The notes under the pieces were generated by a model. It was not told where the DNA came from and made no database searches. It worked only from the letters and a program-made list of their open reading frames with translations. The position numbers and the translations under genes were made by a program. From Theobroma cacao (taxonomy: Eukaryota; Streptophyta; Magnoliopsida; Malvales; Malvaceae), in assembly GCF_000208745.1 (NCBI RefSeq), contig NC_030855.1, forward strand, positions 13,894,738 to 13,958,737: DNA of 64,000 nucleotides. Reading direction: 5' to 3'. Of this stretch, positions 1 through 12,100 are shown one piece after another. Position 1 is the stretch's first letter. Each line of letters opens with the position of its first letter.

Positions 1-240
1 AAAGAAAAGTTGTGCAAGAAGATTTGTGACCTTTAAGTCATTGAATTGGGAGCTTGGTAGGGAGCAATTTTCAAGTACAAGAAGGCTGGGTTGCTGCTCC
101 ATTTTTTGTTTTCTTCCTCAGAGGTATCCTGCAAAAGCAGATGCAGCAAGCAGTTTGGAAGCTAATTGAAGTAACTGCGGGGATGATTTCCTGTATCCTG
201 GCTGTGTTCTACTTCCGGACATGAAGTTGGTTCTCATAAA
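1..240 (+). other. Possible 3' end of an upstream gene (partial)
   Basis: One frame is open from base 2 to a TGA at 170-172, ending in residues RYPAKADAASSLEAN. A pyrimidine-rich stretch ending in CAG at 119-121 could instead be a splice acceptor. In a second frame a short segment from about 123 to a TGA at 222-224 ends in a hydrophobic run (ISCILAVFYF), like a C-terminal membrane anchor. I cannot choose between the two, and either could be chance. No family was recognised. The start of the gene, if there is one, lies left of the window. Confidence 0.3.
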
Positions 241-879
241 TCTACAAATTGGTTCTTAGGTTGTGTCCTATCACTCTTATATGTACTAAATTGCCCCTAC
301 GCTTTGGATAAAACATCTGAAATGCCAACTGTTAAATGACCAAACTGTCCTCTAAGAAGCAACCACGCGCTCCATGGTTAGTGTATTTACACAGTTACTT
401 GGACAACCCCAATTTCTCCAGCAACTTTTCATAAAACAAAAGTTAAGAAGCCAAATGAGGTTTTTCTACAAAATAATATTTGTATTTTTTTAAAAAAAAT
501 TGAATTTGAGATTTTGAAAATTGTAAATCTAAAATTCAAATTAGCATATTTAGAAAGAAGTGGGACAAGATAATTAAAAATATTTTTAATTATATGTAAT
601 AATTTCACATTGACAACATGTTTCAAACAAATCTATTTCCACATCAAATGGATTAATTCTAGCTTAGACTAAACAGTTGGTGAGTTTATATCCTTTTTCA
701 CTCATTTTAAGTCAAATTATTATTCATTATTCTGTCATTTGACATATAATTAGTTGATATTTCTCATTAAATTTTTACCTTTTTCAATTTTTTTTTCTAA
801 ATGAAAAGTTTCGATATTTTTGTATAAAAAAATATATTTATATTTCTATATCCCTGATGCAATAGATGCATATGTAAAA
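241..879. other. Intergenic, AT-rich
   Basis: No reading frame with protein-like composition was seen. The sequence is AT-rich with poly-T and poly-A runs. The 65-codon minus-strand frame near 429-626 is low-complexity F/I/K/N and I do not believe it. Confidence 0.6.
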
Positions 880-1382
880 GATTAAATGTTCAATTTGGGT
901 TCAAAATCTTTGCGTTTTTGTCAATTTAGAATCAAACGTTTCGATTGTAATAACTAAAAGTCAAAGGTTTTTGTTCTTTACAATTAAAGGTTAAATGAGA
1001 GATGTTTGACATGTGTAGGGCATGTGCATGACATGAACGATGATTTTGAAGATTGTCAAAAAATATTTTTTATAAGTTAAAATAATTCAAATTATGATGT
1101 AACGTGTAATAATTTTTTTATTATGATATATAATAATTAAATTTTTTAATAGAGTGTGTAACAACATGACGTATAACAATTAAATTTTTAATATGACGTG
1201 TAACAATTTCATTTTGAATCTGATTTTTTATCGCGTGTGATATATGCTCTATCCACTTGTCAATTTAACCCTTAATTGTAAGGAATCGAAAACTTTTTGA
1301 CTATTGATTGTTACAATTAAAATGTTTGACTCTTAATTGAAAATGTGTTCAAATGTCTAGCTTCAATTTGAACATTTAGTTT
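880..1382. mobile_element. MITE-like element with long terminal inverted repeats
   Basis: The segment from about 880 to 1020 matches the reverse complement of about 1245-1382. Shared blocks include TTAAATGTTCAA near the left end against TTGAACATTTAG near the right end, and the stretches around AGTCAAA and TTACAATTAA inside each arm. Arms are roughly 130-140 bp around an AT-rich core holding short direct repeats built on GACGTGTAACAATT. No open reading frame is present, so this looks like a non-autonomous DNA element. No clear target duplication was found and the superfamily is not assigned. Confidence 0.5.
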
Positions 1383-1696
1383 ATATAAAATTTTTATATT
1401 TTTATATAAAAAAGTATTAATTAAAATTATAAAGTTCAACTTATAAATACAAAAAAATATGGTGCTTTTACTATGTCTTTGTATTGTTGGTGCTGATTTG
1501 AAGGTTTTTACGTAATGACATATTGTACAGATAAAATATTGTGAAGAAGATGAATTTCTACACCCACAGTCACTTGAACAAATTGTTTTTTGAAAATAAC
1601 GTAATATTAAGAAAGCTTTTGAACTCTACCCAGAATCAATCACTTTCACAAGTTAAACAACCATTTTCAATAACAACAAAAGAAAAAAAAATAGTT

Positions 1697-1757
1697 TATG
1701 CTGCTCCTCAAATTATAAATTTGACAAAAGATAAGTCTTGGGTTTTGAGGAGCATAA
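1697..1757. repeat. Short hairpin-forming inverted repeat
   Basis: GCTCCTCAAA at 1703-1712 is matched by TTTGAGGAGC at 1744-1753, with flanking bases extending the stem to about 14 pairs around a 31-base loop. It lies about 100 bp upstream of the TATA-like box of the DUF2921 gene. It may be a small MITE remnant. The 83-codon frame over it (1541-1792) has no recognisable domain. Confidence 0.4.
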
Positions 1758-1825
1758 ATTTTATGAGAAATTTTATGAGAAATATTAATTAATTATTATG
1801 TATACGAAAATAAATGATGATGTCA

Positions 1826-1834
1826 CTATAAATA
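1826..1834 (+). promoter_or_regulatory. TATA-like box upstream of the DUF2921 gene
   Basis: CTATAAATA is a good match to a plant TATA box, about 650 bp before the ATG at 2480. If used, transcription would start near 1860 and the leader would be about 600 nt, or shorter if it is spliced. Leader and intron cannot be settled without transcript data, and other AT-rich sites nearby could serve. Confidence 0.35.
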
Positions 1835-2479
1835 CCATTTCTCTTATTCATTTGTATTTACTGTTTTTTTTATAATTAAGAAAAAAATTCAAATTTTACT
1901 TTTCAAATAAAAAAATTATATTCCAAACAATCAATCAAATACTTGAACGCGTAATCACTGCTCGCTGCTTCTGTCTCTTTTCTTCTTATCTGCTCACTTG
2001 TAGACTTACTAAATAGACGCGCCACCCCCTAAGTTTGGTTATAATTAATCAAAGAAAAAGACACACAAACAACCGGACATTGACCTCCTACGCTACCTCT
2101 ACCTTCGAAGTCTTCCACTGTAAGCTTTCTCCGAGATCTAGAGTTCTCACTGACTCAAGTTTCCAGCATTCTTCGCAAAAACTTAAACAGCACAACCAAC
2201 ATTCCAGGTTTGTCTTTCTTCTACTAAATTCAGTTCATTGAATTTGCAAAAGCACCTTCCGAGCCATAAGCTTGAATCCGACGTTCTTGCTATAGAATTT
2301 GGATTAATAATCGAGTAGCGACTGCAGTTTTAGTTTCTATGGGGAAGTAGTAAAGCTGCAATCCTTTTTTTTTTTTTAATTAGTGTTTGAAAAATTGGGT
2401 GTTCATTTTTAGTGGGTTTTCGGAAGTGGGAAGCTGAGAAATATTGAAAGAAGTGATTGAATATTGAAATTTTGGAATC

Positions 2480-5400
2480 ATGAAGAGTGTATATCTGGCT
2501 GTTGTCGTTTATATAATGAATGGGATGTTTATCATGGGGTTGACAAATTATGTCCCAGAAGCTGAGTTTGAGTTTCAAAGGGAATCTGCTGCGGAAGTGG
2601 AATACAATTATGATCGAATTGGTGAAGTAAAGAAACATTGTAAATCCGTTTTATCATATGCTTCTGAATTTAAAGCTGAAGGTAATAGGATAGCTGATAT
2701 AAAAGAAGAGCTCAATTTCGGGTATGGGAATTGGCGGCAGGATATAGCGGATGCTCCCATTATGCCATTTGATGATAGAGATATCCCTAAGAACTTGTCA
2801 CAGGTTCCTTCGAACATAGTTTCTTTCTGGATCACAGATGTTGATCACCTTCATCAGACTAAGAAGTCTGTAAGTGTCAGTGGGATTTTGATGTTGGGCA
2901 TAACACTAGATACTTCATTTGCAGAGAGGCCGTATGAGGGCAGTCCTCGGTTTCAGATATGGCCTAGTCATACTCAGCTTGCAATTTCATTTGAAGGGAT
3001 TTACACTGAAACCAAACAGAATGGTGGGGAAAGAGTGATGTGTTTGTTGGGGAATGCGATGTTGCCTTCTCGTGAGTCTGACTCAAACAATCCATGGGAG
3101 TGGTTGAAGGGTTCTGATCTGAATTACAACCAAGCACTTCTTTTGCAAGACGATCAGATATTACTTGTTCTTCATTACCCATTGACACATACATTGACTA
3201 ATAGGGTGATACGAGGGGAGATGAAAAGTTTAAATCCAAAATCAAATGCTAAGTACTTTGATCAAGTTCACATTTTGGCCCAGATGCTCAAGTCAACAAA
3301 ATACCAGTTTGGCTCTGAAAAGATTGTGTCCAAGGCATGTGATCCTTATCCATATCAAGATAGCTTGATGGATGCTGGCATCGAAATCTACAAAGGAGAT
3401 AAATTCTGCACAATTCTTGAGCAAGTTACTAATAGTGGAGCTTTCACTGTTGTGCCAAACTGGAAATGCAATGGCACAGATGACTACTGTTGTAAGATGG
3501 GTCCTTTCGTGTCAGATAAAGAGATTAAAGCAACAAATGGAAGCTTCAAGGATGTCATACTTTATATGCAGGATGTTAGGTGCAAGCCAACACATGGGCA
3601 TCAAAATGCTAGTTCGGCAAGAGTTGCTGCAGTTTTTCGAGCTGTTCCTGCATCAGAGGATCAGTATAGAGTGAGATGGAGGTCTGGGCTTAGCAACATG
3701 ACTCTAGCTGTTGAAGGAATGTGGAATTCTTCTAGTGGGCAGCTTTGCATGGTTGGTTGTCTTGGCATAGTAGATGCAGATGGGAGTAGCTGTAACTCTC
3801 GTATCTGTTTGTATATTCCTCTTTCATTCTCCATAAAGCAGCGAAGCATAATTGTCGGGAGTATTTCGAGTATTGGTAAAGGTAACAAGGTGTACTTTCC
3901 ATTATCATTTGAAAGGCTAGTGAGGCCCTCAGAGTTATGGAACTATTTCAGATCCTCCCATCCCTATTATGGTTACTCAAAAATCCAATCAGCTGGTGCA
4001 ATCCTAGAAAAAAATGAGCCCTTCAGTTTTGGAACTCTAGTAAAGAAATCCTTGCTGCAATTTCCCAAACTAGAAGACACAGATGCCTTTCTATCCAGCC
4101 TGTCGCTCCTTGCAGAAGATCTGACCCTTCAAATCTCTGCCGTTCCTGATCCATTTCCCAATTCTCATCCCCCAAGAGTCGATATTCAGATGGATATTTC
4201 CTCACTTGGTCCATTGTTTGGCCGCTATTGGTATTCAACAAATGTAACCACCACAGAGGAAGAGACACCTTACCACACTAAAGCTGAATCCACTGAAAAA
4301 CAGCTCCTTTTGAATGTATCAGCTCAACTAACAATTACTGGAAAAGATTATAGCAATTTTTCTGTTCTTTTTCTGGAGGGTCTTTATGATCCACATTTTG
4401 GACGGATGTATCTTGTTGGCTGCAGGGATGTCCGAGCCTCATGGAAGATCTTATTGCAGAGCATGGATCTTGAATCAGGTTTGGATTGCTTGATAGAAGT
4501 CATAGTGTCTTACCCACCCACTACAGCTAGGTGGTTGGTTAATCCAACTGCAAGAATTTCCATAGCCAGCCAGAGAACTGAGGATGACCCACTATATTTT
4601 GGAATGATTAAGCTTCAAAGTCTTCCAATTATTTACAGGAAGCAGAGGGAAGATATTCTCTCCCACCGGGGTGTTGAGGGAATCCTCCGTATTTTGACTC
4701 TTTCATTAGCAATAGCTTGCATTTCGAGTCAACTATTTTACCTCAAGCAAAATCTTGATTCAGCTCCTTTTATTTCCCTTGTCATGCTCGGTGTCCAAGC
4801 CCTTGGGTATAGTTTTCCTCTTATTACTGGTGCTGAAGCTCTCTTCAAGAGAGAGGCTTCTGATTCTTATGAAATGCAATCTTATGATCTTGAGAAGAGT
4901 CAGTGGATGAATATGATTGATTACACAGTGAAGCTTCTTGTGCTGGTGATGTTCCTTCTGACTCTGAGGCTTTGTCAGAAGGTGTGGAAATCTCGGATCA
5001 GATTACTTACACGAACCCCACTTGAACCACACCGTGTCCCGAGTGACAAGCGGGTAATTATTGCAACCCTTACCATACATGTCATTGGATACATAGTTGT
5101 TTTGATCATTCATACTGTAAATACTAGTCAGAGACCACTTCAAACAGATAGGTTTATAGATTCAAGGGGTCACTCCCAAACGCTACGGGAATGGGAAATT
5201 GAGCTAGAGGAGTATATTGGCCTTGTTCAAGATTTCTTTTTGCTCCCTCAAGTCATTGGTAATTTCATGTGGCAAATCGATTGTAAACCTCTCAGGAAAC
5301 TATATTATATTGGGATTACGGTGGTCAGACTTCTCCCTCATTTCTATGACTACATAAGAGCTCCAGTTCCCAATCCTTACTTTGCAGAGGAGTTTGAGTT

Positions 5401-5665
5401 TGTGAATCCAACTTTGGACTTTTACTCTAATTTTGGGGATGTTGCCATTCCCATCTTTGCGGTTTTCCTTGCAGTTGCCGTCTATTGTCAGCAAAGGTGG
5501 AATTATGAGCAGCTTAGCCTGATTCTCAGCTTCAGGCAGTGTAGACTTCTTCCTGCAGGATCAAGAGTTTATGAGAGGTTGCCTTCCAAATCATTTGAAG
5601 CTGAGCTTGCTTCTGATGTTAATGGGAATACCTCACATAAGCTTGAGCATGATGATGAAGAATAG
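2480..5665 (+). CDS. DUF2921 (SWEET-like, PF11145) multipass membrane protein, 1061 aa, intronless CDS
   Basis: A single uninterrupted frame of 1061 codons. The ATG at 2480 is the first in frame and is followed by a hydrophobic stretch at residues 4-22 that fits a signal peptide. Residues about 50-720 form a long, presumably lumenal or extracellular part with scattered cysteines and several N-glycosylation sequons (for example NGT, NGS, NMT, NVT, NVS, NFS). From about 733 to 1006 there are seven hydrophobic segments typical of membrane spans, near 733-753, 763-785, 812-832, 858-878, 915-935, 942-958 and 985-1006. The tail is short and acidic (ends HDDEE). I recognise the overall layout as the plant DUF2921 family; in family annotation the C-terminal block is compared with the membrane part of Tul1-type E3 ligases, but no RING domain is visible here. 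Biochemical function is unknown. An ATTAAA at 5778-5783 could be the poly(A) signal. The gene ends about 270 bp before the transposon block. Confidence 0.92.
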   Translation: MKSVYLAVVVYIMNGMFIMGLTNYVPEAEFEFQRESAAEVEYNYDRIGEVKKHCKSVLSYASEFKAEGNRIADIKEELNFGYGNWRQDIADAPIMPFDDRDIPKNLSQVPSNIVSFWITDVDHLHQTKKSVSVSGILMLGITLDTSFAERPYEGSPRFQIWPSHTQLAISFEGIYTETKQNGGERVMCLLGNAMLPSRESDSNNPWEWLKGSDLNYNQALLLQDDQILLVLHYPLTHTLTNRVIRGEMKSLNPKSNAKYFDQVHILAQMLKSTKYQFGSEKIVSKACDPYPYQDSLMDAGIEIYKGDKFCTILEQVTNSGAFTVVPNWKCNGTDDYCCKMGPFVSDKEIKATNGSFKDVILYMQDVRCKPTHGHQNASSARVAAVFRAVPASEDQYRVRWRSGLSNMTLAVEGMWNSSSGQLCMVGCLGIVDADGSSCNSRICLYIPLSFSIKQRSIIVGSISSIGKGNKVYFPLSFERLVRPSELWNYFRSSHPYYGYSKIQSAGAILEKNEPFSFGTLVKKSLLQFPKLEDTDAFLSSLSLLAEDLTLQISAVPDPFPNSHPPRVDIQMDISSLGPLFGRYWYSTNVTTTEEETPYHTKAESTEKQLLLNVSAQLTITGKDYSNFSVLFLEGLYDPHFGRMYLVGCRDVRASWKILLQSMDLESGLDCLIEVIVSYPPTTARWLVNPTARISIASQRTEDDPLYFGMIKLQSLPIIYRKQREDILSHRGVEGILRILTLSLAIACISSQLFYLKQNLDSAPFISLVMLGVQALGYSFPLITGAEALFKREASDSYEMQSYDLEKSQWMNMIDYTVKLLVLVMFLLTLRLCQKVWKSRIRLLTRTPLEPHRVPSDKRVIIATLTIHVIGYIVVLIIHTVNTSQRPLQTDRFIDSRGHSQTLREWEIELEEYIGLVQDFFLLPQVIGNFMWQIDCKPLRKLYYIGITVVRLLPHFYDYIRAPVPNPYFAEEFEFVNPTLDFYSNFGDVAIPIFAVFLAVAVYCQQRWNYEQLSLILSFRQCRLLPAGSRVYERLPSKSFEAELASDVNGNTSHKLEHDDEE

Positions 5666-5936
5666 TTGAATTTCTTCTCAACATTACTGACGGAAGAGTT
5701 GTTGTAATCATAGGTGTAAGTAGGTGATGGTTTCATGTTTGTTTTCCAAGTATAACATGTTGGCTTGTAAAATTGCTATTAAAAGCTTGGTTTTATCCTG
5801 CATATTTTAATCATTTTCCCCTTAATAGAAAACAAAGACAATTCTCTGCACTTCAAGTTGGTTTTATCTTTGTTTATTCTCAGCATTCTTGCTGGATGAA
5901 TTTTCATGGCTAAAAGGTCGCTGCAACTCTTGTAAG

Positions 5937-6215
5937 TGGGTGTTTCTCGAATATATTGAGTTATAGATCTTAACTAGATATATTTACGACTTGCTTCATG
6001 AATTGTTAAAATTTCTATATGATTAATAGAAATAGCAACTATAGTTTATTTTAAAAAACGTCATGAAATAGTTGTACTGTATGTGAATAAGCAACCTGTT
6101 TGAGCTTGAACTTTGTGTGGATTAGATAAATATCATGTATCTATATTACCAATTAAATCTGGTTTTAAAAACTATATTTTGCTAATATTTACAGCAATTG
6201 ATATATCAGGTCGTG
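5937..6215 (-). pseudogene. Ale-like copia element, RNase H part (fragment 1 of the layer-1 element)
   Basis: Read on the minus strand, this shows degenerate Ty1/copia RNase H motifs: a QTGCLFTY block (family QTGYVFTY) and IHEASRKYI followed by LRSITQYIRE. In-frame stops interrupt it. Compared with intact family members, some 40-50 codons between the RPDIAF motif and the KPDLIGYAD-like block are missing. The fragment stops near 5937; no 3' LTR follows, so the element's 3' end is truncated next to the DUF2921 gene. At 6215 it is cut by a hAT insertion and resumes at 7364. Confidence 0.7.
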
Positions 6216-7363
6216 CAAGAGCAGAGCTAGCTAATTTTTGTTGAGGGTGTCAAAAGCAAAAGAATAAGGGTTAAAAATTTTAAAAACTAATATGTTGAAT
6301 TTAACTAATAATCAAAATATTTATAATAAAAAATAATTTTATGTATCATTAAGAAAAAAAAAAGACTTACAATAATTTTTTAAGAAAGTTATGCTCAATT
6401 TCTTAGATTCAAATTCATCAGTTATTAATTATGTACTGAAAAACATTTATATCTTTAGAATTAAGTTTTGAACATTTTGATTCACATTGCTCTTGTTTAT
6501 GAGTTGAAGCATTAAGGCTTAGTGGCTCAAATGTAGGAGAATCATTTAAACGATTTACATTTTTTCCTTTAAAAAATTTGTCAATTGTTTTCAACTTACT
6601 CATACTTTAATCAAACCTGAAAAAAAATTAATATAGTCAACCTCGAATATTCTTATTTTAATTTAATTTAAACTTATAACACTATATATAAAATTATAAT
6701 ACATAAAATATAAATAGTTAAATACAATATATAGGATTAATAATTTTCTCCTTTATAATCAAGATTGTTTAAAGATTATATATTCAAAATAATTTTTTTC
6801 AACTAAATATAAAATGTAAAGTATATAAAAAAGATATATTCATGATAATTTCCTCTTACATAATCAAGATTAATAAAAAATGATACATTGATAAAATTTT
6901 AAGTAACAATGCAACACTATAACTTATACTAGAGAGCTACATAATAATTTATTAATTTTAAAAGATTAAAATCATAGAAAATAAAATTCACATAATAGGA
7001 AAAAGAAGAATATGGCTAATAGAAGATAGAACCCATATATGACATTATAAAAAAAAAAAGAATATGGTTAATGGTTCGTAGAAATTTGAAAAAAAAATCT
7101 ATAGAAACTTAGAACATATGAGTAAATAGTATAAACAAATATAAATTAAAATAATAATATAAATTAAAAAAAGAACAAAAAAAACTTAAAATTGAAGCAT
7201 GTGAGATATTTTTTATTATTCTTTATTTGTATTAATTATTAAATAAAAAATTATTTTGAGGGACCCATTAAGAGATTATATTAAAAATTTTAAAAATTTT
7301 ATATGATATAAAATAAATTTTAAAAATTTTGAGGGGGCCATGCTCAAGGAGGGTTCGACCATA
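6216..7363. mobile_element. Non-autonomous hAT-like element A (about 1.15 kb)
   Basis: It is flanked by an imperfect 8-bp duplication, AGGTCGTG at 6208-6215 and AAGTCGTG at 7364-7371 (7 of 8). Joining the flanks restores the copia motif encoding NTRPDI, which independently supports the boundaries. The left terminus CAAGAGCAGAGCTAG resembles the terminus of element B (CAGGGGCAGAGCTAG). No transposase is encoded. Its right part (about 6870-7345) is an inverted match to about 9185-9665 of element B, so A and B are the same family in opposite orientation. The right terminus is decayed. Confidence 0.65.
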
Positions 7364-9168
7364 AAGTCGTGTATTGCTAACAAGATATATTAAAGCTCTA
7401 ATTGCACTAAGATATTCTCGGACCAATAAGTTGTTCATTATCTTCATGAGGTTGGAAATGGTATATTTCACTTTTAATGGCCTTACAACCATTGATGAAC
7501 TCAATGGATATACTCCATTCATATAAAATCATTTTAGCACTTTTACTATATAATTGAATTGATGGACAAAAATTTCAGTTCTCAATCTTAAGACTCAAAC
7601 AAAAATTTGTTTTTCTAAAATCTATCATCTCAAATTTGTTCTTAGTAATCCACGAGTTTTGATAACTTTTCAAGAATTTTAATAATGTTTAGGTTATCAA
7701 CGTAAGCATTAATTATGACAAATTCATATTCGAATCTTTTTATAAAAACACATGAATATCTAGGATCATTCCTTATAACCTTCTTTCAACAAATATTCAC
7801 TAAGGTGATTATACCACATGCGTCCGGATTACTTTAATCCATATAAAAATTTATTTAATTTAATCAAATATATTTTTTGAGAATTCAAATTTTTGTGCTT
7901 CAGGCAACTTAAATCTTTCAGGGATTTTTATATAGATATCATTATCAAGTGAACCATATAAATAAGTTGTAGCTACATTGATCATATGAATTTCAATCTT
8001 TTCATGCATTGCCAAACTAATTAAATATCAACATGTAATTGCATCCACTACAAGAGAATTTGTCTCTTCATAATCAATACCAAATTTTTAGGTAAAACCT
8101 TGTGTGACAAGCTGTCCTATATATCTCATAACTTCATTTCATATTCGCACAAATACCCATTTATATCCCATTGGTTTTACACCATTGGTGTACGGACTAT
8201 AAGTCCAAAAACTTCATGTTTTGCAAGTGAATTCCACCTAAATTGTGTTTTTCCACATTTGTCAATTATTTTTATTTCTATATTTTTCAATATATGTAAG
8301 TTCAAGATTTTCATTTTCTTTCATAATATGGAGCGCTAAATTATATACAAAAATATCGTCAATGTTTGTTTCATTTCAATTCCATCTTTTTCGGTCATGA
8401 CATAATTGATTGAGATCTCTTCATTTTCAATGATTTGATGTACCTGAATTTCTTTTGAAATTTTTTATCAATTATGTTAGGAGTCTCTTCTAGAGTTTTT
8501 GCTTCCTCTTTTAACCATTTTGAATATTTGCTTATTTAATTTTTTATGATTTTATCTTTGGAATCGATTTGTTTCCATGCTTTTGGCGTGTCTTGTCCTA
8601 CAAAGACATCAATGCTAATAGCATTTGCAATTGGTATATAAGATTTAGTTATTCTCTTTAGGTCAATGAATACGTCAGGCAATTGATTTACTATATTTTG
8701 CAAAAGAATTATCTTTTGAACTTTAAATTCACATTATTTTGTTCAAAGATCAAAACTAGATAATGATAAATCATTCCAAGAAATTTCATTGACCAACTGC
8801 TTATTTTCTCCCCCTAATGTTAAAAAAATTGTTTTATCAAAATGACAATTGGTAAATCTTGTTGTGAATAAATCTTCTGTTGATAATTCTAAATATTTAA
8901 TTATAAATGGAGATTCATATTCAACATATATTCCTAACCTCTTTTGGGGCCATCATTGTGCATTATGATGGAGCAATTAGGACATATATTGTACATTCAA
9001 AAATTTTTTAGATGAGAAATATTTGGTTCCTGACCATAAATTGATTATATAATGGAAAATTTGTAATAACTTGTTTGGCTTGATGTGTATAGGTGTTGTT
9101 GCATCCAAAATTGAATGCCCCCAAATAGAAATTGAGAGTTTAGATTTGATAAGCAATGGCCTTACAAC
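7364..9168 (-). pseudogene. Ale-like copia element, reverse transcriptase and end of integrase (fragment 2)
   Basis: On the minus strand the segment reads, from right to left, the end of the integrase core and the region after it (RPLLIKSKLSISIWGHSIL, family ARPLLLRTKLPLSAWGHA), a GPQRRLGIYVG-like block, the RT region, and the YLSAIRALIYLVSNT motif at the left end. Stops and frameshifts are frequent, so this is a fossil. It continues into fragment 1 across hAT element A and into fragment 3 across hAT element B. Confidence 0.7.
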
Positions 9169-12100
9169 CAAGGCCTCTTTGTAGGATAAGGGGGCCATGG
9201 CTTCCCCCAAAATTTAAAATTCTTTTTATATATTATATAAATGTTTTTAATTTTTTTTATAAATTTTCTCAATGGCCTCCTCAAAATAATTTTTATTTAA
9301 TAATTAATACAAATAAAGAATAACAAAATAATTTCGTATGCTTGACTCAATTTTAAAGTTTTTTTTCAATTTATATTTTTATTTATGTTTATTTTATTTA
9401 CTCATATGTTTTAAATCTCTATAGATTTTCTTTCACAAATTTCTATGAACCATCAATCATATTTTTTTTCTTTTTTATTATGTTATATGTGGATTCTATC
9501 TTCTACTTGTCATGTTTTTCTTTTTTCTATTATCTGGATTTTATTTTCTAAGATTTTAATCTTAAAAATATATAAATTATTATATAATTCTCAAATATAA
9601 GTTGCAGCATTACACTGTTACTTAAAATTTTATCAATATATCATTTTTTTTATTCAGAATAACTAATGCATTCTATCATGTATGTTGTAAATTTTAAGTA
9701 ACAAGGATATACATACCAATTGATGGAATAAAATAATTGTATTTATTGCAATACAATTTTATTTATTATATTTATTTTTAATGGCTTTCAAAATCATTTT
9801 TTATTTAATGATTAGTTTTATTCTTCAAACTACTTGATAAAATTAGAGTCATTATAGTTAGTATAGTGCTACTTAAGCCCAACAAATAAATTCTAAACTA
9901 ATATGCTAAGCCTATTAAATTTACAAAAAAATAAAAGTGAGTCTACTAATTCAAACTCATTAAGTTTTAATAAATCTAAGCCTATCATAATGTCACGACC
10001 CGGAACCTCCCTCAGGCCCATGACAATCGCTGCGAAGTCCCGATTGACATTCATTATCCGGAATGCTAACCGGAACCCCGCAAGGCTTACATATAAGTTT
10101 CTTTCCTTTTCTGTGAGCAATCATTGTTAAATATCGAGTTTTAAGAGAATATATACTATTTTAGATCAAAAACAATCAAAATAGAATTTTCGTCACACAG
10201 GGGTATTTTGGTCATTTTTTCTCAAAAATTTCGAAACTGGCTAAAACGTAATATACAATTACAAAACACATAATTCATATTCAAAATGAGTTTAAAAGTC
10301 TAAAATCTTCATTTAAAACGAAATTACGGTTATTTGAATATAATAAGAAAATAAAAGAAATATTAAGGAAAATATTCTATTTTCTTATAAAACAATATTT
10401 ATAGAGTTATACGTGAATAATTTTTATAGCGTAAAAGCTAAATAAATTTATACATACTGAAATACAGTAAGCCAAAATATTTAATTTAATTTACAATAAC
10501 AAGAGGGCCCCCGAATAAACAAAAGTAAAGAGGACTGTGAACCTACGGTTTGGAAAATGCAGATCCAATGGTAGTCCTCGATGAGATCAGCTATCTACAG
10601 TCTATACTGAACCTGAAATGGGTGGAAAGGAGTTGGGTGAGATTTTGCAATCCCAATGAGTAAACAGACATTATCATAAATATCTAAAGGCGAGTAAAAT
10701 GGAGGCAAGTTTAAACAACAAATTTCAACCCATTTCATAATGTTTTCAATTTATTTCTTAAACCATAAAATATTTGTAATTTACCAAAACAGTTGTTAAG
10801 GCTTATGTCTTTTATTAAAACAAGGCTCAAGCCAAAACTAATCCTCGGGGATACCTTGGCCGAGGCATCTAACCGAGTCCGCCAAGGGTGTTAAAATATT
10901 CACACGTGAAACACATTTTTATTTTTAAAACCAGCCGTTCCTTGGCGTTGGCCGAGTTACACATTCACGTGGGGGTTCGACGTGAAGTGAGCTCTAATAC
11001 TACCCCAGGAGTTACCCTCCTCGCCTCTACAACCGGAGTAACTATATAACTGGGTTTACCGTGCCCCTCTAATAGGCAGTCCACGGAAACCCGTCACTGC
11101 AGTGACTAACCCACCAATTTTAATAAAATTTCGACAGTATAACGTGGCTTTTATTTATTTATCCAGCCTGCATAGTAAAAACAACTTACATAAATTTCCC
11201 AATGCACTCACAAAATATAGCCACATATACTCATTTCTCATAAGCCATTCCTAGGAAAATATATATTTTTCAAGTCAATTTGCAGCCTCCAATTACTCAA
11301 TTTCATAATCAATACAATATATTTTTATTTGTCACATTTATTCCTAAAACATCAAAAATCCCGTTTTAATCTCGTTTTCATTTCATAAAATACATAAAGG
11401 GCATTTAAAAATAAACTCTAGATAATTTACAATAATAATAAGTTTACTCACCGTTTGTACAAACTAAAAGCTTTCTAAGCGCCCCGATCACTACTCGTCG
11501 GGTACGACTTCTTTGCCTTTTCCGGAAGGCTCTCCTCCTAGACACATTACAAAAATTTACACAATTCATCACATTGATGCTAAATCACTATATAATTAAC
11601 TTAAATCCTATACTAATGCATGGTATGAAATGCAATAGCCTAAAACGGCTTAAACGCGGTATTAACCTATTTTTGGCACTTTGCCCGATAAATTGCTAAC
11701 GCGCTCCATTTTAGCTCTAAATCATCCCATTCTCTCTCCAACATTTCTAACCATTAAATATCAGCCAATAACCTTCTAAAAACAACAAAATCAGCTCACT
11801 CCCTTCCTTGGAAAATTCGGCCAAAAATGGGACATTAACTCGGTTAATTTTCTACTTTGTTTTTCTATCACGTTTAATCGTTTTTCATCATTTTCTCTTC
11901 ATTTTCCTTAGAATAAAATCAATTCATCATCATTGTACAGCATTGAGCATCCAGCCAAGAGTGGGTATTGTGAAAATTTAATGATTTCTTGCCCAATTTA
12001 ATTTCTAAACACATTTAACTAACTAAAACTATCAATTTAACTAAAAATCAAAACCTAAAAATTTCAATTTCTCTCCCCTAGAATTTCGTCCAGCCCTTGA

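Noticed and set aside
9893..10130. Facing 75-codon frames on both strands at the start of solo LTR copy 1
   Set aside because: They cross the LTR border and the host hAT sequence; both strands being open points to chance.
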